Of a stretch of DNA of 64,000 bases, positions 23,270 to 37,864 are shown piece by piece. Below the pieces are notes generated by a model that saw only the letters and a list, made by a program, of their open reading frames with translations, ran no database searches and was not told the DNA's origin. This DNA is from Polytrichum commune (lineage: Eukaryota > Streptophyta > Polytrichopsida > Polytrichales > Polytrichaceae), in the NCBI GenBank assembly GCA_950295325.1, contig OX485809.1, positions 41,323,081 to 41,387,080 on the forward strand. The letters run 5' to 3'. Made by a program: the position numbers and the translations under genes. The stretch's first letter is position 1; the number at the start of each line of letters is the position of its first letter.

Positions 23270-24886
23270 ATTTTTTGGCTATAGCTTAGTTTGACTAAGG
23301 GCAGGAGGCTAATTAGTAGTAAAATCGTGCAAAAAGACAATTTTAAGCTTAAGGCAGTGTGAATCAAAGGCTATAGGCAGTTACAGGCGGTTTTGCACCC
23401 TGTCAGCAGTTACTGAAGCGGGCCGGCCATAAGCAGTCTCTCTCTGACGAGAGAGGCGGATCATTTTCAAGTTAAAAATCTGATCACAGCTGTGAGAGCT
23501 GAAGGAGTCGTGCAGGCGATAGGCTAGGCACAGATTGTAGAGGCAAGTCGTAGCTATGGAATCCTGAGAGAGGAGCATAGGCTATAGACAGTAGTGGTGT
23601 GTTAGGATAATCGGCTAGCCAGGATATAGCCTGGCAGCTTTGTTAAACTTTACTTGATGGATAATCGAAGTGATGTTTTGTGGAACGTAATGATGTTGAG
23701 TGGCAGAAAAGTTATATGAAATATGGCCAAAGTGATACGTATAAGTATAAGTGAGATAAACATGAGTGATAAGTGAAGGATTAGGCTATAATCATGAAGA
23801 ATATCAGAGAGAGAGTGGCTGCAAACTGAGAGAATGAGCAAAGAAGAGGAATGATTAAGACAGATGTGGAGATAGAAGTATCATAAGCGTGTAACCTAAG
23901 TTTGAGAGAGATTGAAGGAGATGATTAAACAGGATTGTAGCTATAGCCAGGGCTAAACGTAATTGAATTAAGATACCTAATATTAGCCCTTATAGACTGC
24001 AAAGCATGTCAGTGAGTCAAAATGGAAACATAGAACAACTGTGGAGAGTTGTCATTGAAATCGAGATGGTTTACCAGCAGTGAGATCAGAGAGAGAAATT
24101 TGATTATAAGCGGGCTATATCCTCGAGCAATAAAGGGAGTCAGAGTGATTAACTACAGGAGAGTAATATATAGCCGAGGGAGAAAGATGACATTGACTAC
24201 GGAAGAGTAGAGTACAGTTCTTTGATAGTGAAACGCAGGCATCCGAGAGAATGTATGAGATTAAGTGTATAGCCAGGTAAGGGTACGTTGACTTGGTCCT
24301 ATGGCTATATGAATTTAACTATCATTCGTGAATTACAGAGAATACTAGAATGATATAAACAAATCTATATACTATACAGTGATGATTGCAGGCTTGTGAC
24401 ACCAGACTTCTTCCGTGTTAGGAAATGGTGGCTATAGTCTCGGAACCGGTATTAGGTTACCTGTGAGTAAATCTAATTATAGTCTTTCATTGAAGAGCAA
24501 TACACAATTAAACAAAGAGATAATCAATCAACCCACACATGAGACCATGATAATTAAGAGAGACGGAAAGGGAGAGATGGCAGTCACAAGATTATAGCGC
24601 CCTAAGGGTGAAGATAAAGCATATAGCCTTTTAATCAAAACCCCACGACTGAATTAAGTCCAAACCTTAGAGTTATAGAAAATTTCCTGAAGATAGGACG
24701 GAATCACTCACTACTGAGAAAACACAAAGGAATCATAAGAGTGAAGGATAAATAGAATAATTAATGAACGAAGTGAGAGATGACTTAAATTGTTAAGATG
24801 AACCTTAATCCAATGTGACATTAACCCTTATAGACACTAGCTCAGTCTTCCTGGAGACCTTGTTCCCTGGGTTTTTTGTGGGTTTA
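23270..24886. mobile_element. Unclassified 1.6-kb insertion inside the LINE
   Basis: LINE coding similarity stops near 24890 and resumes near 23285 in the same reading frame, so this block is foreign to the LINE. It has no open frame above 66 codons and is rich in CTATAG-like words (for example GGCTATAG, ATAGCCAGG, GGCTATATC). Its two ends are weakly inverted (TTTTTTGGCTATAGCTTA at the low end; TTTTTTGCTATGTCTTA read from the high end). On the - strand it begins TGCTATG and ends ATAGCCA, so a solo LTR is one possibility and a TIR element another. No target duplication was found. Confidence 0.4.
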
Positions 24887-26179
24887 AGACATAGCAAAAA
24901 ACTTACTACAATAATGCGTACTTCTTGTAGTTGATTGTCTACAGGTTGGTAGTGCTGCTCTATGCAATGTAGTCTCTCCGTTGTGTCTTTGTGATAAAGA
25001 GTTGCTTGTATTGGCTCAATGTTGGTGACATGGAAGATTCTTCGAATGGATCCGTCTTTGTCTTTAGGAGCAATCCATTGACCTAGGGTTGGTGTGGGTG
25101 CAGGTGTCGCTTCCCATGGTATGTTGTTGCGTACCCGGGAGTAGAGGGTTGGGGTAACTCGCGTTCGGCGGAGTGACCACTGCTCTTCACATATTTTCCG
25201 GCCGTGTGCATCGGGCCTGATAATGACCTGGAGTGATCGGAGGTTTCTTCCGGGTCACCATCTCATTGTTGTGGTTGGCTCCATGCCCCATTGAACCCCT
25301 TCTTTGTTTGTGAGCATTCTGTTTCCGAAGAGCGGTTGTCTTATGAATTCCGACCACCTTGTGGGGTCTTGTTGCTCTAGTCCCGATTGCAACGTGCTCC
25401 ATGCTTTCATTACTCCTTGCCACACTATGGAGCCTTGTTTCACTAACGTTCTCGAGTTCATGATCCAGTTAGCGTGTGCCGGCCATTTTCCCCTTCTAGA
25501 TTGTTTGGTTTGGGCGACTCGGTAACGGACCATGATTTTCCAGGGTTCATATCCTACTGACAATTCCCTTATGAGCAGTTTGACCAACAGGGCTGATGTT
25601 TGCCATTGTGGATCGAGTATTTTGATTCCACCGCGTACTATTGGTAATATTGCCGTATCCCATTTCACTCTTGCCCTTGTGCTTGATTCTCTTCTCTCTG
25701 ACCACATGTAGTTGCGGACCATAGATCTTGCTAGCTTGAGTGCTTTGCCTGACAGGTATGTGCAAGATACTAGGTACCAAATGAAAGAGAGCACCACTTG
25801 ATTGGCTATCATTATTCTCCCTGCTAATGATAATTTCTGGTTGGACCATTTGAAGAGATATTTCCTTAGCTGATTTAGCATTTTTCCATTTTGTTCGTGT
25901 TGTGGTATGCAAAGGCCAAACGGGTATCCCAGGTAGCACGTAACCTCCCCTAGAAGGATCCATTTGACACCTGATGTCTCCCCCCATTGCCAGTTCCTCT
26001 CTGTTGGTGCCAACCATAGTCCCACCGACTTGTAGAGATTTAATTTTGCCCCTGATGCGGCTCCGAAGCGGTCGATGACGGTTAGTGCTCGATCCATGTT
26101 GTCTTTGGTGCCATCAAGAAATAATAGTGTGTCATCTGCAAACATTTGGTTAGTGATGGAAGTGTTGTCTCATTAATGT

Positions 26180-27560
26180 GCTACTCCTCGCCGAATCCTT
26201 CAACAATAACATCATCATTTGTCAGTCCTTCACTTGCATTTTCAATTGCAACTCCATTACCTCCCATTTGATCATTGCTATCCACAAATTGTCCACCGCC
26301 ATCGAACAAAGCCGGTTTGGAATATTTGTCCATTACCATCATTGTATGGCCTTCATTTCTCCCACTTGGATGCATCTCCAAATTGGTTCTAATGCTCCCA
26401 CTATTTTCCATAAACACAACATTTATATTTTTATATTTTTTTTGTTTCCAAACACATCAGTCTTTACGCCCTCATACCTTTGCAATATCCAAAAACACAC
26501 ATTATATTCATTTCGCATCGAGCTTATCCTTCTATTCGTCCGAAACCATTGCACAAGCAATGCTTCCAAATACACTCATGTGTGCAACGTAAGGCCTTTT
26601 CCCGCTCCACAATTCTTCAAGTGTGACAGAGCGCAAGGCCCTCGTCGGACATCGGACATCAGGCATCGGACATCGGACAACGTCAAAATTGTATTTACCA
26701 CCGCTCTCGCCCAAAATAATTCTCAATTTTTTGAGCTTCGAGCATATGCTTTGCTATTGCAACAACGGTTTGATTTTAACACTCCGTTGGTCCAATGTCT
26801 TCAGGCGTTCTCTCAATGCCATTTTCCATCAAAAAACTCCAAAAAAATTGAAATGGAGTCCCCTCTGCTCATCCACTGAAATGCCTTGATTTCATGCTCC
26901 GATTGTGTTTCTACAAATGCTTAGAACTCCTTACACCTCTCAAGCCACTCTCCTTTGGATTTCATCATGTAAACCCACACCTTCAAAAAATCATCAGCAA
27001 AAGTAACAAAATGCTTTGCCCCTCCCCATGGACATGTTTTTCATGGAGCCACAAACAACCAAATGCACAATCCCTAAGCACTAGTAGAAAACTATGCAGC
27101 ACATCCTTCAAGTTTGCCTTCGACCACCATGATCGTAACGCATGAGGACATGCAAAGTTGGAGTTGCAAGCACATTGACATGAATTCTTGAGGTAGATGA
27201 AAGGCACTTGGAGGTACCCACCCACAATTACCTTATAAAACATGTCGCCCTCTTGGAGTTCAACATCCATTGCAACGATTTCTTCATAGCTTTCAAAGCA
27301 CTCGCCACCCCATCCACCTTCTACTTCCAACACTCACTCGATCCAATGGTTTCCAATGCCAATACTGCACTCTTGTTCATGCTCCTCACATTGAAGGTGC
27401 TCACCATCACTTGGTATTGTTGGTGGACACAATTCTTTAAACCTTCAATGTCATCCTTGCATTATGTTTGTAATTTTCTTCCATGACCAATTCCTTAGAT
27501 AACCATTACATATATCTCTTCATTGAGGCGCCTCTAGTGTTCTTAGCTAGAATTATCTTA
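26180..27560 (-). mobile_element. Ty1/copia integrase-region fossil
   Basis: The - strand contains copia integrase landmarks in the right order: a KHFVTFADDF-like block and nearby MKSKGE block (about 26950-27060), then TRALRSVTLEELWSGKRPYV and VFGSIACAMV (about 26530-26660), then VVFMENSGSIR (about 26400). It is an old partial copy with many interruptions. Its downstream part is missing where LINE sequence begins (about 26172), so the two elements are juxtaposed or nested. LTRs were not identified. Confidence 0.7.
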
Positions 27561-29278
27561 CCTTGTTGCCCAATCACAAGTACAAAGCTCAACATTGGTC
27601 TACCAACAATTAAGATCAAGTGCCTTCAGCATATAGAGATGTTTATATATAGTGTGACATTTAAAACTCTTAGATTTGTATTGGTGGATGTATTGCCATG
27701 CGAACGTAGGTTACAAAGGCTTTCAACCAATTACCCTTTGAGTTCTTTATGGTGTTTTTCATGGGTTCAAATGCCACCAACCCCAAAGTTGGGCTTGAAG
27801 GGGTTTCAAAAGTCTTCCATTTCCATAAGCTTTATTATCAAAATTCTATTATAAACGAAATCATAGAATTTGATGTACGTTAGGAAGGAATTTTCTAATA
27901 GATTTTGATACTAAGTTGGTGTGACACATAAATCATATAGATACACCACGCACATATTTAGACACATGCAACAACACATTGCAACGCATGTTTAAAGCTT
28001 CTTGATGTCATCTTGAATCTCATGTTGGACATGAGAAAGTTAAGATATTTGACACTTACTATGCATCGAATTTTTTTTGCATTTCAATGGCATGCACCCA
28101 GAATGTCATCAATTTGAGATGAATGATACAACTTAGTTGTGTATGGCTAATGGACTATTCTATTATGTCATGTTGTCAAAATTGTCAACGTGTACATCAT
28201 TTGGTTGTATTCAAGTTTGTGGTGGTCATAGGAGTTTTAAGTGACAAAAGTTTGTTGTTCAGTGGCAATATTTCTGGATTATTGATACTACACAACTTGT
28301 CATATTTTATTGCCACCAAAAGGTATTAAATATGAGAAATGTATGGAAATTGAGTTCTTGATTGGAACATTTTGTGAATAACCTAAATTTGGTCATTGGC
28401 AACCATGAAGTTGCTAAGTCGTTGTCAAATAAATTGTAGTATCGTCCTGAGAGCCTTCCCTAAAATTTGAGCATAACATTAGTTAGAGCACAATTGATGG
28501 TCTATTGACCTGGGAGTCCTTTGTGAATTGCACCCCCTTTATTTTGGGGTTTGCCACAAGGACCAACTCATTTGGTTGTATGTTAAAAAAACAGAATGGG
28601 GATATTGAAAAAGATTTGTACCTAAATACACATAACAACATGCATTGTAAATGGTACCAATATAGAGCATGTAACATAATCTTGATTCATGGAGAACTTC
28701 CACCGGTCACCTGAGAGCCTTGCAGCACTTGCCAGTCATAAAGTCACTCCAATTCTGTGATTGACTCTTTTACACACGGGAATGTGGGCCTCGGTTAGGA
28801 ATCGCTAAACCATCTCCCCTTTGGTCCCCTTCACACTTGAGCTAAGCAATTGCTAGGGTGCAATTTAGGCAACTACATAATCCATCACTATAGTGGAAGA
28901 ATAATGCTCCGACTATCATCATTACCTCGTCCAGGCAATGAGCATTAGGGCAAGGCCACTCACCTTGCATCTGCATCTACAAATGCGGATGCAGGGCAGT
29001 TGCCCACTCACCCTGATATAGTATAAAATTGCATGAAATTTAATATAGGACCCGTTGAACTCCCTGCATATGGTCGAGATATGCAGGGAGCCTTCTATCA
29101 TAACAGGACAAGTAACATTATTGCAGCTTTCAGAAGAGACGCTACACTAAAAAAGGATATTTACTGTTTGGTACACTAGACACAAATGCATACACTAATC
29201 GTCAATAACCCTATAAAAGTAAGTAACATTAAGTGTAAACTCAAACACTAAATACCAACTACAGTAATATGTGGAAGT
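27561..29278. other. No gene recognised
   Basis: Short open frames only. No domain, RNA gene or terminal repeat can be supported. Sequence upstream of 27860 may be a further decayed part of the copia fossil. Confidence 0.4.
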
Positions 29279-29420
29279 TACAGATGAAGCGGATGGGTTT
29301 AAGAAGCAACCGGTTGAGGTTTCAGACTAAAGATAAATTACTAGCTACACATGACCTGGATGAATTTGACAAATAAGCGGTCAAGGTTTCAGGCAACCCT
29401 AAACTAACCGGTTGAAGTTC
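29279..29420 (+). repeat. Single arm of an ACCGGTTGA-type fold-back repeat
   Basis: TTACAGATGAAGCGGATGGG and then CAACCGGTTGAGGTTTCA match one arm of the fold-back element at 61383-61723; ACCGGTTGAAGTTC recurs near 29400. Only scattered arm-like blocks are present, just downstream of RPS13. Confidence 0.5.
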
Positions 29421-29464
29421 ATAAGTTCATAAAATTACCGTTCATTTCAAAGGAAATACAAAGG

Positions 29465-29760
29465 TTACTGAGAAAACAATGCAGATGAGTTGCAGTTTTG
29501 CCTGGGTTTGGATCTACGTCCTGGACGGGAGGCCACTTTCATTGCCGGATGCAAATACAGATCCAGGATCGACTGAGCTTGCTTCTGGAAGTTAGGTAAG
29601 CACGTCCCATCTCCACTCACAACCACCGTCCACAACGAACTTTCCCAAAACCTCGCATTTTGACAGACATTTCGAAACGTTGTGCCTGAACTGTTTCTGT
29701 GCAATTGATGTTTCGGTTTCTGTAAACTGCAGCAGGAGCTTGGTGAAGCTCGGACTCTTT
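29465..29760 (-). other. Unrecognised open frame downstream of RPS13
   Basis: A frame of about 95 codons, including HRNSSGTTFRNVCQNARFW and ending NSSALFSQ, is more GC-balanced than its surroundings. I recognise no family, and there is no supporting start or splice context. It may be the 3' exon of an unrecognised gene, a gene fragment or chance. Confidence 0.15.
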
Positions 29761-30221
29761 AAAGATTGCTGTCGATTTTCTTAGTTTCGAAGGTTGTATT
29801 TTAGCACCACCCTCGAAGGATGGCTATATTGACGAGGGTTATTCAATTGAAGAATGGATCTGACCAATGAGACAATTTGAAAGCACTTGAGAAGGGTTTA
29901 TGTACTTGTGCTCCCATTGCAGGCACATTGCAAATATCACAAAGACGATCATCAAATCATTGTGGACGTCCTAGCAGCTTAAGACATTCATCACAACTGA
30001 AATGAGAACACAACACAACCAGTCGCACCAACATTTTACAGGCTCAAGCAAAACACCAAATCCACTTCGACTAGTTTGGAACCATACACAGGTCATACTG
30101 AAAGATTGAATGATTCGTCATGGTAGAAGAATACATTAGAGAAAACTTAGGACACTGGTATGTGAGGACTAGTTATCAGACGCCAATTTTCCTCCAAAAA
30201 GATGGACTTCAGTTTCTTCAT

Positions 30222-31428
<1,207 letters not shown>

Positions 31429-31554
31429 GTTGACAAGATTGCGGGCGCCAGGCAGACGCCAATATTGATGCAGACGCGGCCGAAGGTGAGGCGGGGCGAG
31501 CGAAAAGAGAGTTTCAATGGCAACCACGCTGCCAATATACTACGGAGCAGATTG

Positions 31555-31563
31555 TTAGGGTTT
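31555..31563 (-). promoter_or_regulatory. Telo-box of RPS13
   Basis: TTAGGGTTT on + reads AAACCCTAA on the gene strand, about 130 bp upstream of the RPS13 ATG. Telo-boxes are a known element of plant ribosomal-protein and translation-factor promoters, usually close to the transcription start and paired with site II motifs. Confidence 0.75.
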
Positions 31564-31694
31564 GGGAGAGAGAGTTCCCCAAGATGATTCCGACGTTCTC
31601 TTGAAGTTCCCGTCTTGCGTTCCACTCCGAACCCATTGCCAATTAGGACTGTGGAAATAAGGGCCGGTTCACACGGCTGAGGCTAGAGTAGAGG

Positions 31695-31700
31695 AGCCCA
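31695..31700 (-). promoter_or_regulatory. Site II motif (TGGGCT) of RPS13
   Basis: AGCCCA on + reads TGGGCT on the gene strand, about 130 bp upstream of the telo-box. TGGGCY site II motifs bind TCP factors and act together with telo-boxes in plant ribosomal-protein genes. A six-base match alone is weak; its position upstream of the telo-box supports it. Confidence 0.55.
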
Positions 31701-32503
31701 TAACCGACTGCCATAACCGCTCATTCCTCTTCACTTTAGCATTCAAACTAAAACATTATCATGGCAAAATGGTTCCGACTTGATTGAAATCTAGTGTTCC
31801 CATGGGGTTTTGATTGGGAATAGATGCTTCTACTCTAAATCTCATGCAATTTTGCACAGGCCTCATTGTGCCAAATCATGACCCCATCATAATATAGCAT
31901 GTCCATGCCCCATGCACATGCCCTTGCATGCATGTCTGTTCTTCGACTTATATTCATTGAATTTGGTTGAAAACCATATAGCAGTTTTTGTAAGTTGCCA
32001 TAACCGCTCATTCCCCCTCACTTTAGAACTCAAACCAAAACATTGGCACGGCACTAATGGTTATGGCTTGATTGAAATCCAATGTCCCAATGGGGTTTTG
32101 ATCACGAATAGATGCCTCTACTCTAAATCTCATGCAATTTTGCATGAGCCTCACTCTGCCAAACCATGACCCTGTCATAATATAGCATGTCCAAGCCCCA
32201 TGAGCTTGCCCTTGCCTGCATGTATGTTCTTCAACTTATATCCATTGAAAACCATATAGCATTTTTTGTAAGCGTTTGAATACTTGGTGGCTTTCGCATT
32301 TTTTACATCTTCAAGAAATTAAAAATTTCTAAAACCACAATTCATATGACATCCATCTGCTTGACATGCTTGATACTTGCAATGGAGGCCATTTTCTCCA
32401 TGTTTGATAGTGTTAGGGCCATAAAGAAAAAGACATAAGAGATGATTATAACCATTTAGATTTGTAAACAATTCAACAATGTTCATTGCAAGAAAAAAAC
32501 ATA

Positions 32504-32574
<71 letters not shown>

Positions 32575-35500
32575 CTACAAACACAATGAAAACTACTCTA
32601 CGACATAGTAGTTCTTATGGTTTTTTTATGAGATAGAAGGAAAATAATTCTAAAATTATATATTCTTTTTGATTGAATATGCAATTGGCCCAAATTAGCT
32701 TTTCATTCTCGATGCACTCAAATTGTACACTCAGGGCTATGTTAAATCTCGTTGTTAAAAAAACTAAGTTGGTATTGATATTTTCACCTCGAGTCTTGCT
32801 GGACAAGTGAGGATGATTTAAGAATGTGGACCAATGACAAGTGAGGATTTGAGCCATATTACACATCAAAACAACCTTGATTTCATATGTAAAACAACCT
32901 CAATGTCCTAAACCATAATCATAGAACTTCCTTCTCCGCTACAAGAGATGCACTTCAACAAATGGTCTAATGCTTCAAGAGCTTGTAAATCTAATGTCAC
33001 TTGTGATCTACTACCAATCATTCACATACAAAAGATTATTATTTGCATCACATCACATTCAAGAAAATTAATTATTTTAACAATTTTTTTACATGATTAG
33101 TGAACCTTGCAAAATTTGATATTAATATTATTGCATACAATAATACTCAAACAATAATTCAATATGTAGGTTTGTTTGCAAAGTAGGACGTCACCACTTG
33201 TATGTCCGCCCATATATCATAACGTTTTGATATGAATATGAATGCAAAATATTACATATTTGCATTTTGGTATGAAAGGATCGTCAGGCTCCACTATTTA
33301 TTTTTTCCTTTCTACATAGAACTTCAACCAAGGGGTTTCTTTCTTAAGAGAAACATCCAAGTCATCACTAACTTTAGATAATGGATCACTAGGATGAAGG
33401 ATTCTTTCATGCAATTTGCTCTTAATATTTAAAGACCACACCACATTTTCAAAATTATAGATTTGAAATGAAGTAACACACGCTTAAAGTATCTATCAAG
33501 AAAAAGATAAGAATAAAAAGTAAAAGAGTTACAAAAATTAAACATGACAAATACAATATAAAGTGTCACCTTAAACAAATCCAAATCTTAGCTTAAAATC
33601 CACCAAAGTACTTTTCAAAAGTTTTTTGGTTTTCATAATGTCATCATTCAACTCGAACATGAATAAAACAATGTTTTCCAACAAGTCACCCTAAGAGTCA
33701 ATATAATCAACAAGAATTAGCAAGGTTCAATTGCATTAAAGGTAACCTTGATGATATTGTTTGTTTCACAAACGATAGAATCGTAAAGAACATATGTGCG
33801 TAAAATTTTCATACCTAACTTCAAAACGTTATCTTGTATTACGAAAGATCAAGACCTTGTTAGAAATGAGCGTATTTGAAAACCTCAAAGCCATTTGATA
33901 AGCAAAAGTGAAATTCTAAAACTCCAACTACTGAACCTTTTGTTGAGATTCCATTTTTGATGTCACAAAATGTTGATTTTTTTTCTTCAATTGGGACTTA
34001 TTATAATATGAATCATAATGTCATTCAACTTTAGCGAACAATTCCAGATCTAAAAAAGGATATGCAATATGTAATGCTTTATATGACTAGAATTTAATTT
34101 GACACGTTTAGTGTTCATTGTTATATTCATTAACTTGGTGACATCTTTAGAAGTATATTTGTGCTTTGGATTGAATACAAATTATTTTGTTTGGGCTAAA
34201 TTTTTGGCTTTAATAAAATTTTGTTTAAAAAAAACACAATGATATGATATAACATATGAAGATTTAAAAATAAAAGTATAATATAAAATTCATATTTGTC
34301 ACGATATGCGGCGTCGGCGGCCACACCTTATATGTTGGGTTTCATCCATTTAGATATGGATGAATGAATCTTAGATGTGAAGAGGAAGGCTCCTAAGTGA
34401 GGATCCTCCTCCTTGGCTTGGCATTCTTGCCAAGTCAAGCCTTGTGAGTAAGTGTGTGGAGAGAGCTTGTATGAGGTGAAGATTGCATGTTTTTGCAATA
34501 AATTTTGAGTTCTTCTCCCCCTATTTACACTCTTGGATTCTCCCGTGGTGGAGTGAGAGATAATTTGACTCATTGTGTGCATTTGAAGAGAGATCTAAAG
34601 CTCTTGTAAGGGTTTGACTCTCTTCCTTTTCTGTCGAGGTGTGTTGTTTATGTGTGACTTTGCTATGTTTTAGTGTTGTTTGTTAGTGGTGGTTGGTACT
34701 CGAGGTGCAGTGACACACGATTGCTATTTACACGACATATCGTATAAAAATCCAAAAAACAATCTCACATAAGTATATACCACATTTGCAATTGTTTTTG
34801 TGACGCATTTTTTGAACTGGTGTCAACAAATTTTTGAGTTTTTCAAAAGCCAAACTTCTAATAGTTGGCACCCAATATAATTAATGAACTAGATTGGACT
34901 TCATATGTGAATTTTTAAGATGATTGAAATAATTTATATACATATAATAATACATTGATTATATATAGCAAAAATCTTGATATAATCATCAATACATGTT
35001 TTAAAAGAAATAAATCAATATTTTTACCTATTGAAGTGATACCTTGAAGTGGGTAACATAACAATATCAGATGAGGAATATAATAATATGGAGTCCACTA
35101 AAATGTGTCAATTTACCTATTCAAAATGAATATTATTGATAATCAATCTCCACGCTTACAAACAATGATTTTTATTTCAAAAATTAGAATATTTTACTTA
35201 CAAAGGTTTTAAGATTCATTTTTAAAAATAACATCAAATTATTTAATGGATTTTATCTAGTGAATATTTCAAGAATCTATCAACTCTGAGGTCATATTAT
35301 GCATTTCCATATAAGTGTTGCTCAACAAAACATAAAACATTGTATTTCCACATCTATAACCATGAATAAAAACACTAGTCCAATTTTATGACATCTGATA
35401 TGAAAGTGGGTTGAACCAAAGCCATAGATATAAAATAATATAAATAAATAAAGAACTTTGACTTTCAAAAAGGATGAAAATGAAGCTTCCCAATCGTGGA

Positions 35501-36176
35501 TTATGAATCAAACATATATTCAGTCAAAATTACATTTGTTTCCATGTGAGAAGAAATGAAATCAACAATAAATTCTAATGAATCATTAAGCAACTTAAAA
35601 TTAAAAACCAAGTCATCAAACAATCATTAGTATCTATTTGCAACGAAAAGATGACAATAATCTTTTGAAATAAAAAACATATTTGAATGCAACAATACAA
35701 ATAAAGTACATAATTTTAAATAATTTTGGTCATAGAAGATGAAATTAAATGTAAACATTTGACTTAAACAAGTTTAGAATACACAATGATGAAAATAATC
35801 CAATGTATTTTCATATTTAGATTTATAAAAATGAAATTTCTTTAAACACTTAAAGTTGCCTCACTAAAAGAGGCATTTGAGAAGTTTTAAAAAATTGACA
35901 CTAAACCTTGAATTCCCCCAGGAAAAAACTCTAGCATATATCATAAGCAGGCTACTAACCGTGCACATTTGACTTTGATGTTTTATTTTTTGAGGCGGGT
36001 AGCAAAAATTTCCAAATTTGGTATTTTAATTAAATTAATGGCTCACTTAATATTAGTGTTGAAAAGTAAAATAGAAAATTTTATTGAAAAATCATGACCT
36101 TTTCATAGTTCTTTATACAACTGTATTGGGCATTGGAAATTAACTACCTTAACCACTAACCGTGCACTATCAATGT
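31701..36176. other. AT-rich stretch, no gene recognised
   Basis: Apart from the CT microsatellite, a direct repeat pair near 31780-31910 and 32080-32210 (AAATCTCATGCAATTTTGCA and surrounding text, about 300 bp apart), and a less AT-rich block at 34290-34740 that could be an LTR remnant, nothing is recognisable. The part from 33000 to 36000 is strongly AT-rich. Confidence 0.45.
32506..32571. repeat. (CT)n microsatellite
   Basis: An uninterrupted run of about 33 CT dinucleotides. Confidence 0.98.
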
Positions 36177-36446
36177 TCATTCAACTTTTGCTAGAGGCGT
36201 TACAAAAGAAGCTCTTTTTTTGGCAAACATGATTGTCATATATTGACAAATAGTGGTTTGCATCAATTCTTCAGTCCATTGGCCTCTAGCAAAACCTTTA
36301 TGTACAACAAAAAAATTATTTGAAATAGGTTTTTGTAATGGCTTTGGTTTTGGTTTAGCTGAAGGCTTCAAATTGTATAATGCAACGTGAGGCTTTTGAG
36401 CTTGAACTTGGTTGCGCTTTTGAGGACCTCTAGTCATGGCTACCAT
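36177..36446 (-). other. Unrecognised basic open frame
   Basis: An 89-codon frame (MTRGPQKRNQVQAQ..., a K/P-rich stretch, then GQWTEELMQ and KKRASFV) ends at 36177. The W-T-E-E-x-M...KKRA pattern is faintly like the psq-type helix-turn-helix at the start of some transposases, but the match is weak. No further exons were found. Confidence 0.15.
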
Positions 36447-37663
36447 TCCATCCAGGCTACCACTTCACCGGAAACAACAATTTACTTGAGCAGAGTCTGC
36501 ACAAATGTAACACACAATTACAACCCTTTCCAGAACTAAGACCTCATTCAGAATAGAACAAAGACTTCTCTTTCCCGTCCAGTTGCAGCTCTACACATCA
36601 TTTGAAACAAACTACAAAGAATTTAGGTCCACTGATTACGATACACAAGTTGCGCCATGTTCATCACCAGTTCATCAAGATACTGAGCAAGACCATAATC
36701 ATACCTTCCGAAGTTGCCACAACATCAATTTCTTTGAAAGAAGAGCTTCAAATCTTATTTTCAATATTCCAAGCTTCCCTGTGAGAGAGTGTGGTGACCT
36801 TCACTCGGTCAATACACATTAATTAGTGGCGAACTTGAGCCGCCTAATTTCTTTTAGAGCATATCCAGGCTATGAGAACCCTCTATCAATATATACTGGA
36901 CAACGAAAATTTGACCTCCAGTATAAGAAGAAACGAACATGATTTGAAAGCAACAATCTCAACCATGGTATGCTTGATTTCCCTGAATTAGCTAGCTACT
37001 TTGAAATACACACAGATGAGACCGCAGGTGACCTCAAATACGATAAAATTTTAAAACCATAAAGGATGCCATATTTGTCTTTAGATAAATTTGGCGACCC
37101 CAGCTAGCCTCCTTCATTCGTTGCTATCAAATGTGCGAGATGTATGGCAATGTGCCTCCTTCATATCCCACTCAAGCAATTGGCTTGGCCTGCAAGTGGC
37201 CGCATCATACAACAAACTAAGTTAGCTAATTGGACCAAGAGGCTTGATTCGATGAAGTTTGCTACAGCAACCAGAAGTGATGGAGGAAGATGACAACGAG
37301 AAGTGAGACAGAGAGAGACACAAAGAAAGAAAGAGAGGTAGGGTTTCTCTACAGTCCCAAAAACAGGGTCGACGAAAACAGGGTCGAGATTAAAAAGCAC
37401 GGATATTGGACGGTCGAGATTAAAAGTGCACTGTGAAGTGCACGGTAAAGTGCGCGGTCAGTGGCTGTGAGCGGTAAGTGGCCTATGTACGATATACATG
37501 CTTTAAATGTATTCACTTAAATTATTTGAATTCAACCCAAGTTAATTTGATTGTTTTCAAAAATCATCTTCCAAAGAGCATATTTTACCAATCTCATATT
37601 TTTAATAAAATAATTTTTTTCATCATTAGTTTTGTCATCAATGTTTATCAACACTAATATATT

Positions 37664-37678
37664 TTCCCCCCCCCCCCC
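37664..37678 (+). repeat. C-run
   Basis: A long uninterrupted C run between TTTT and TTTATCC, with no associated gene. Confidence 0.85.
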
Positions 37679-37864
37679 TTTATCCATCCTCTCTTCTCAT
37701 CTCTTCCTTTTAGAGTCTAAAGAGAAGAAGGAAAAAAAATCAAAATTAGAGTTTCTTATCTCTTATACATAAACTATTTATGATGAATGAATGAAAATTG
37801 TCAGAAAATATGTCTTTTTGGATGGGGAATCTTATTGAAAAACATTTTTGTTTTTCAGCTCATA

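Larger units (their letters stand above)
20440..26172 (-). mobile_element. 5'-truncated LINE (L1-like), with a nested insertion
   Basis: On the - strand the element enters inside the reverse transcriptase domain at QMFADDTLLFLDG (about 26145; the FADD catalytic motif). It continues through the RT thumb/connection (FKWSNQKLSLAGRIMIANQV), the zf-RVT zinc-binding region and a long tail. All blocks lie in one reading frame (codons ending at 26145, 23367, 22926 and 22698 share the same phase). Three in-frame stops interrupt it: TGA at 25255, TAA at 23014 and TAG at 22714. Endonuclease and ORF1 are absent, which fits 5' truncation. The upstream neighbour is copia fossil sequence and the downstream neighbour is the MULE relic. 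No poly-A was seen at the 3' end, so the lower boundary is approximate. Confidence 0.8.
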
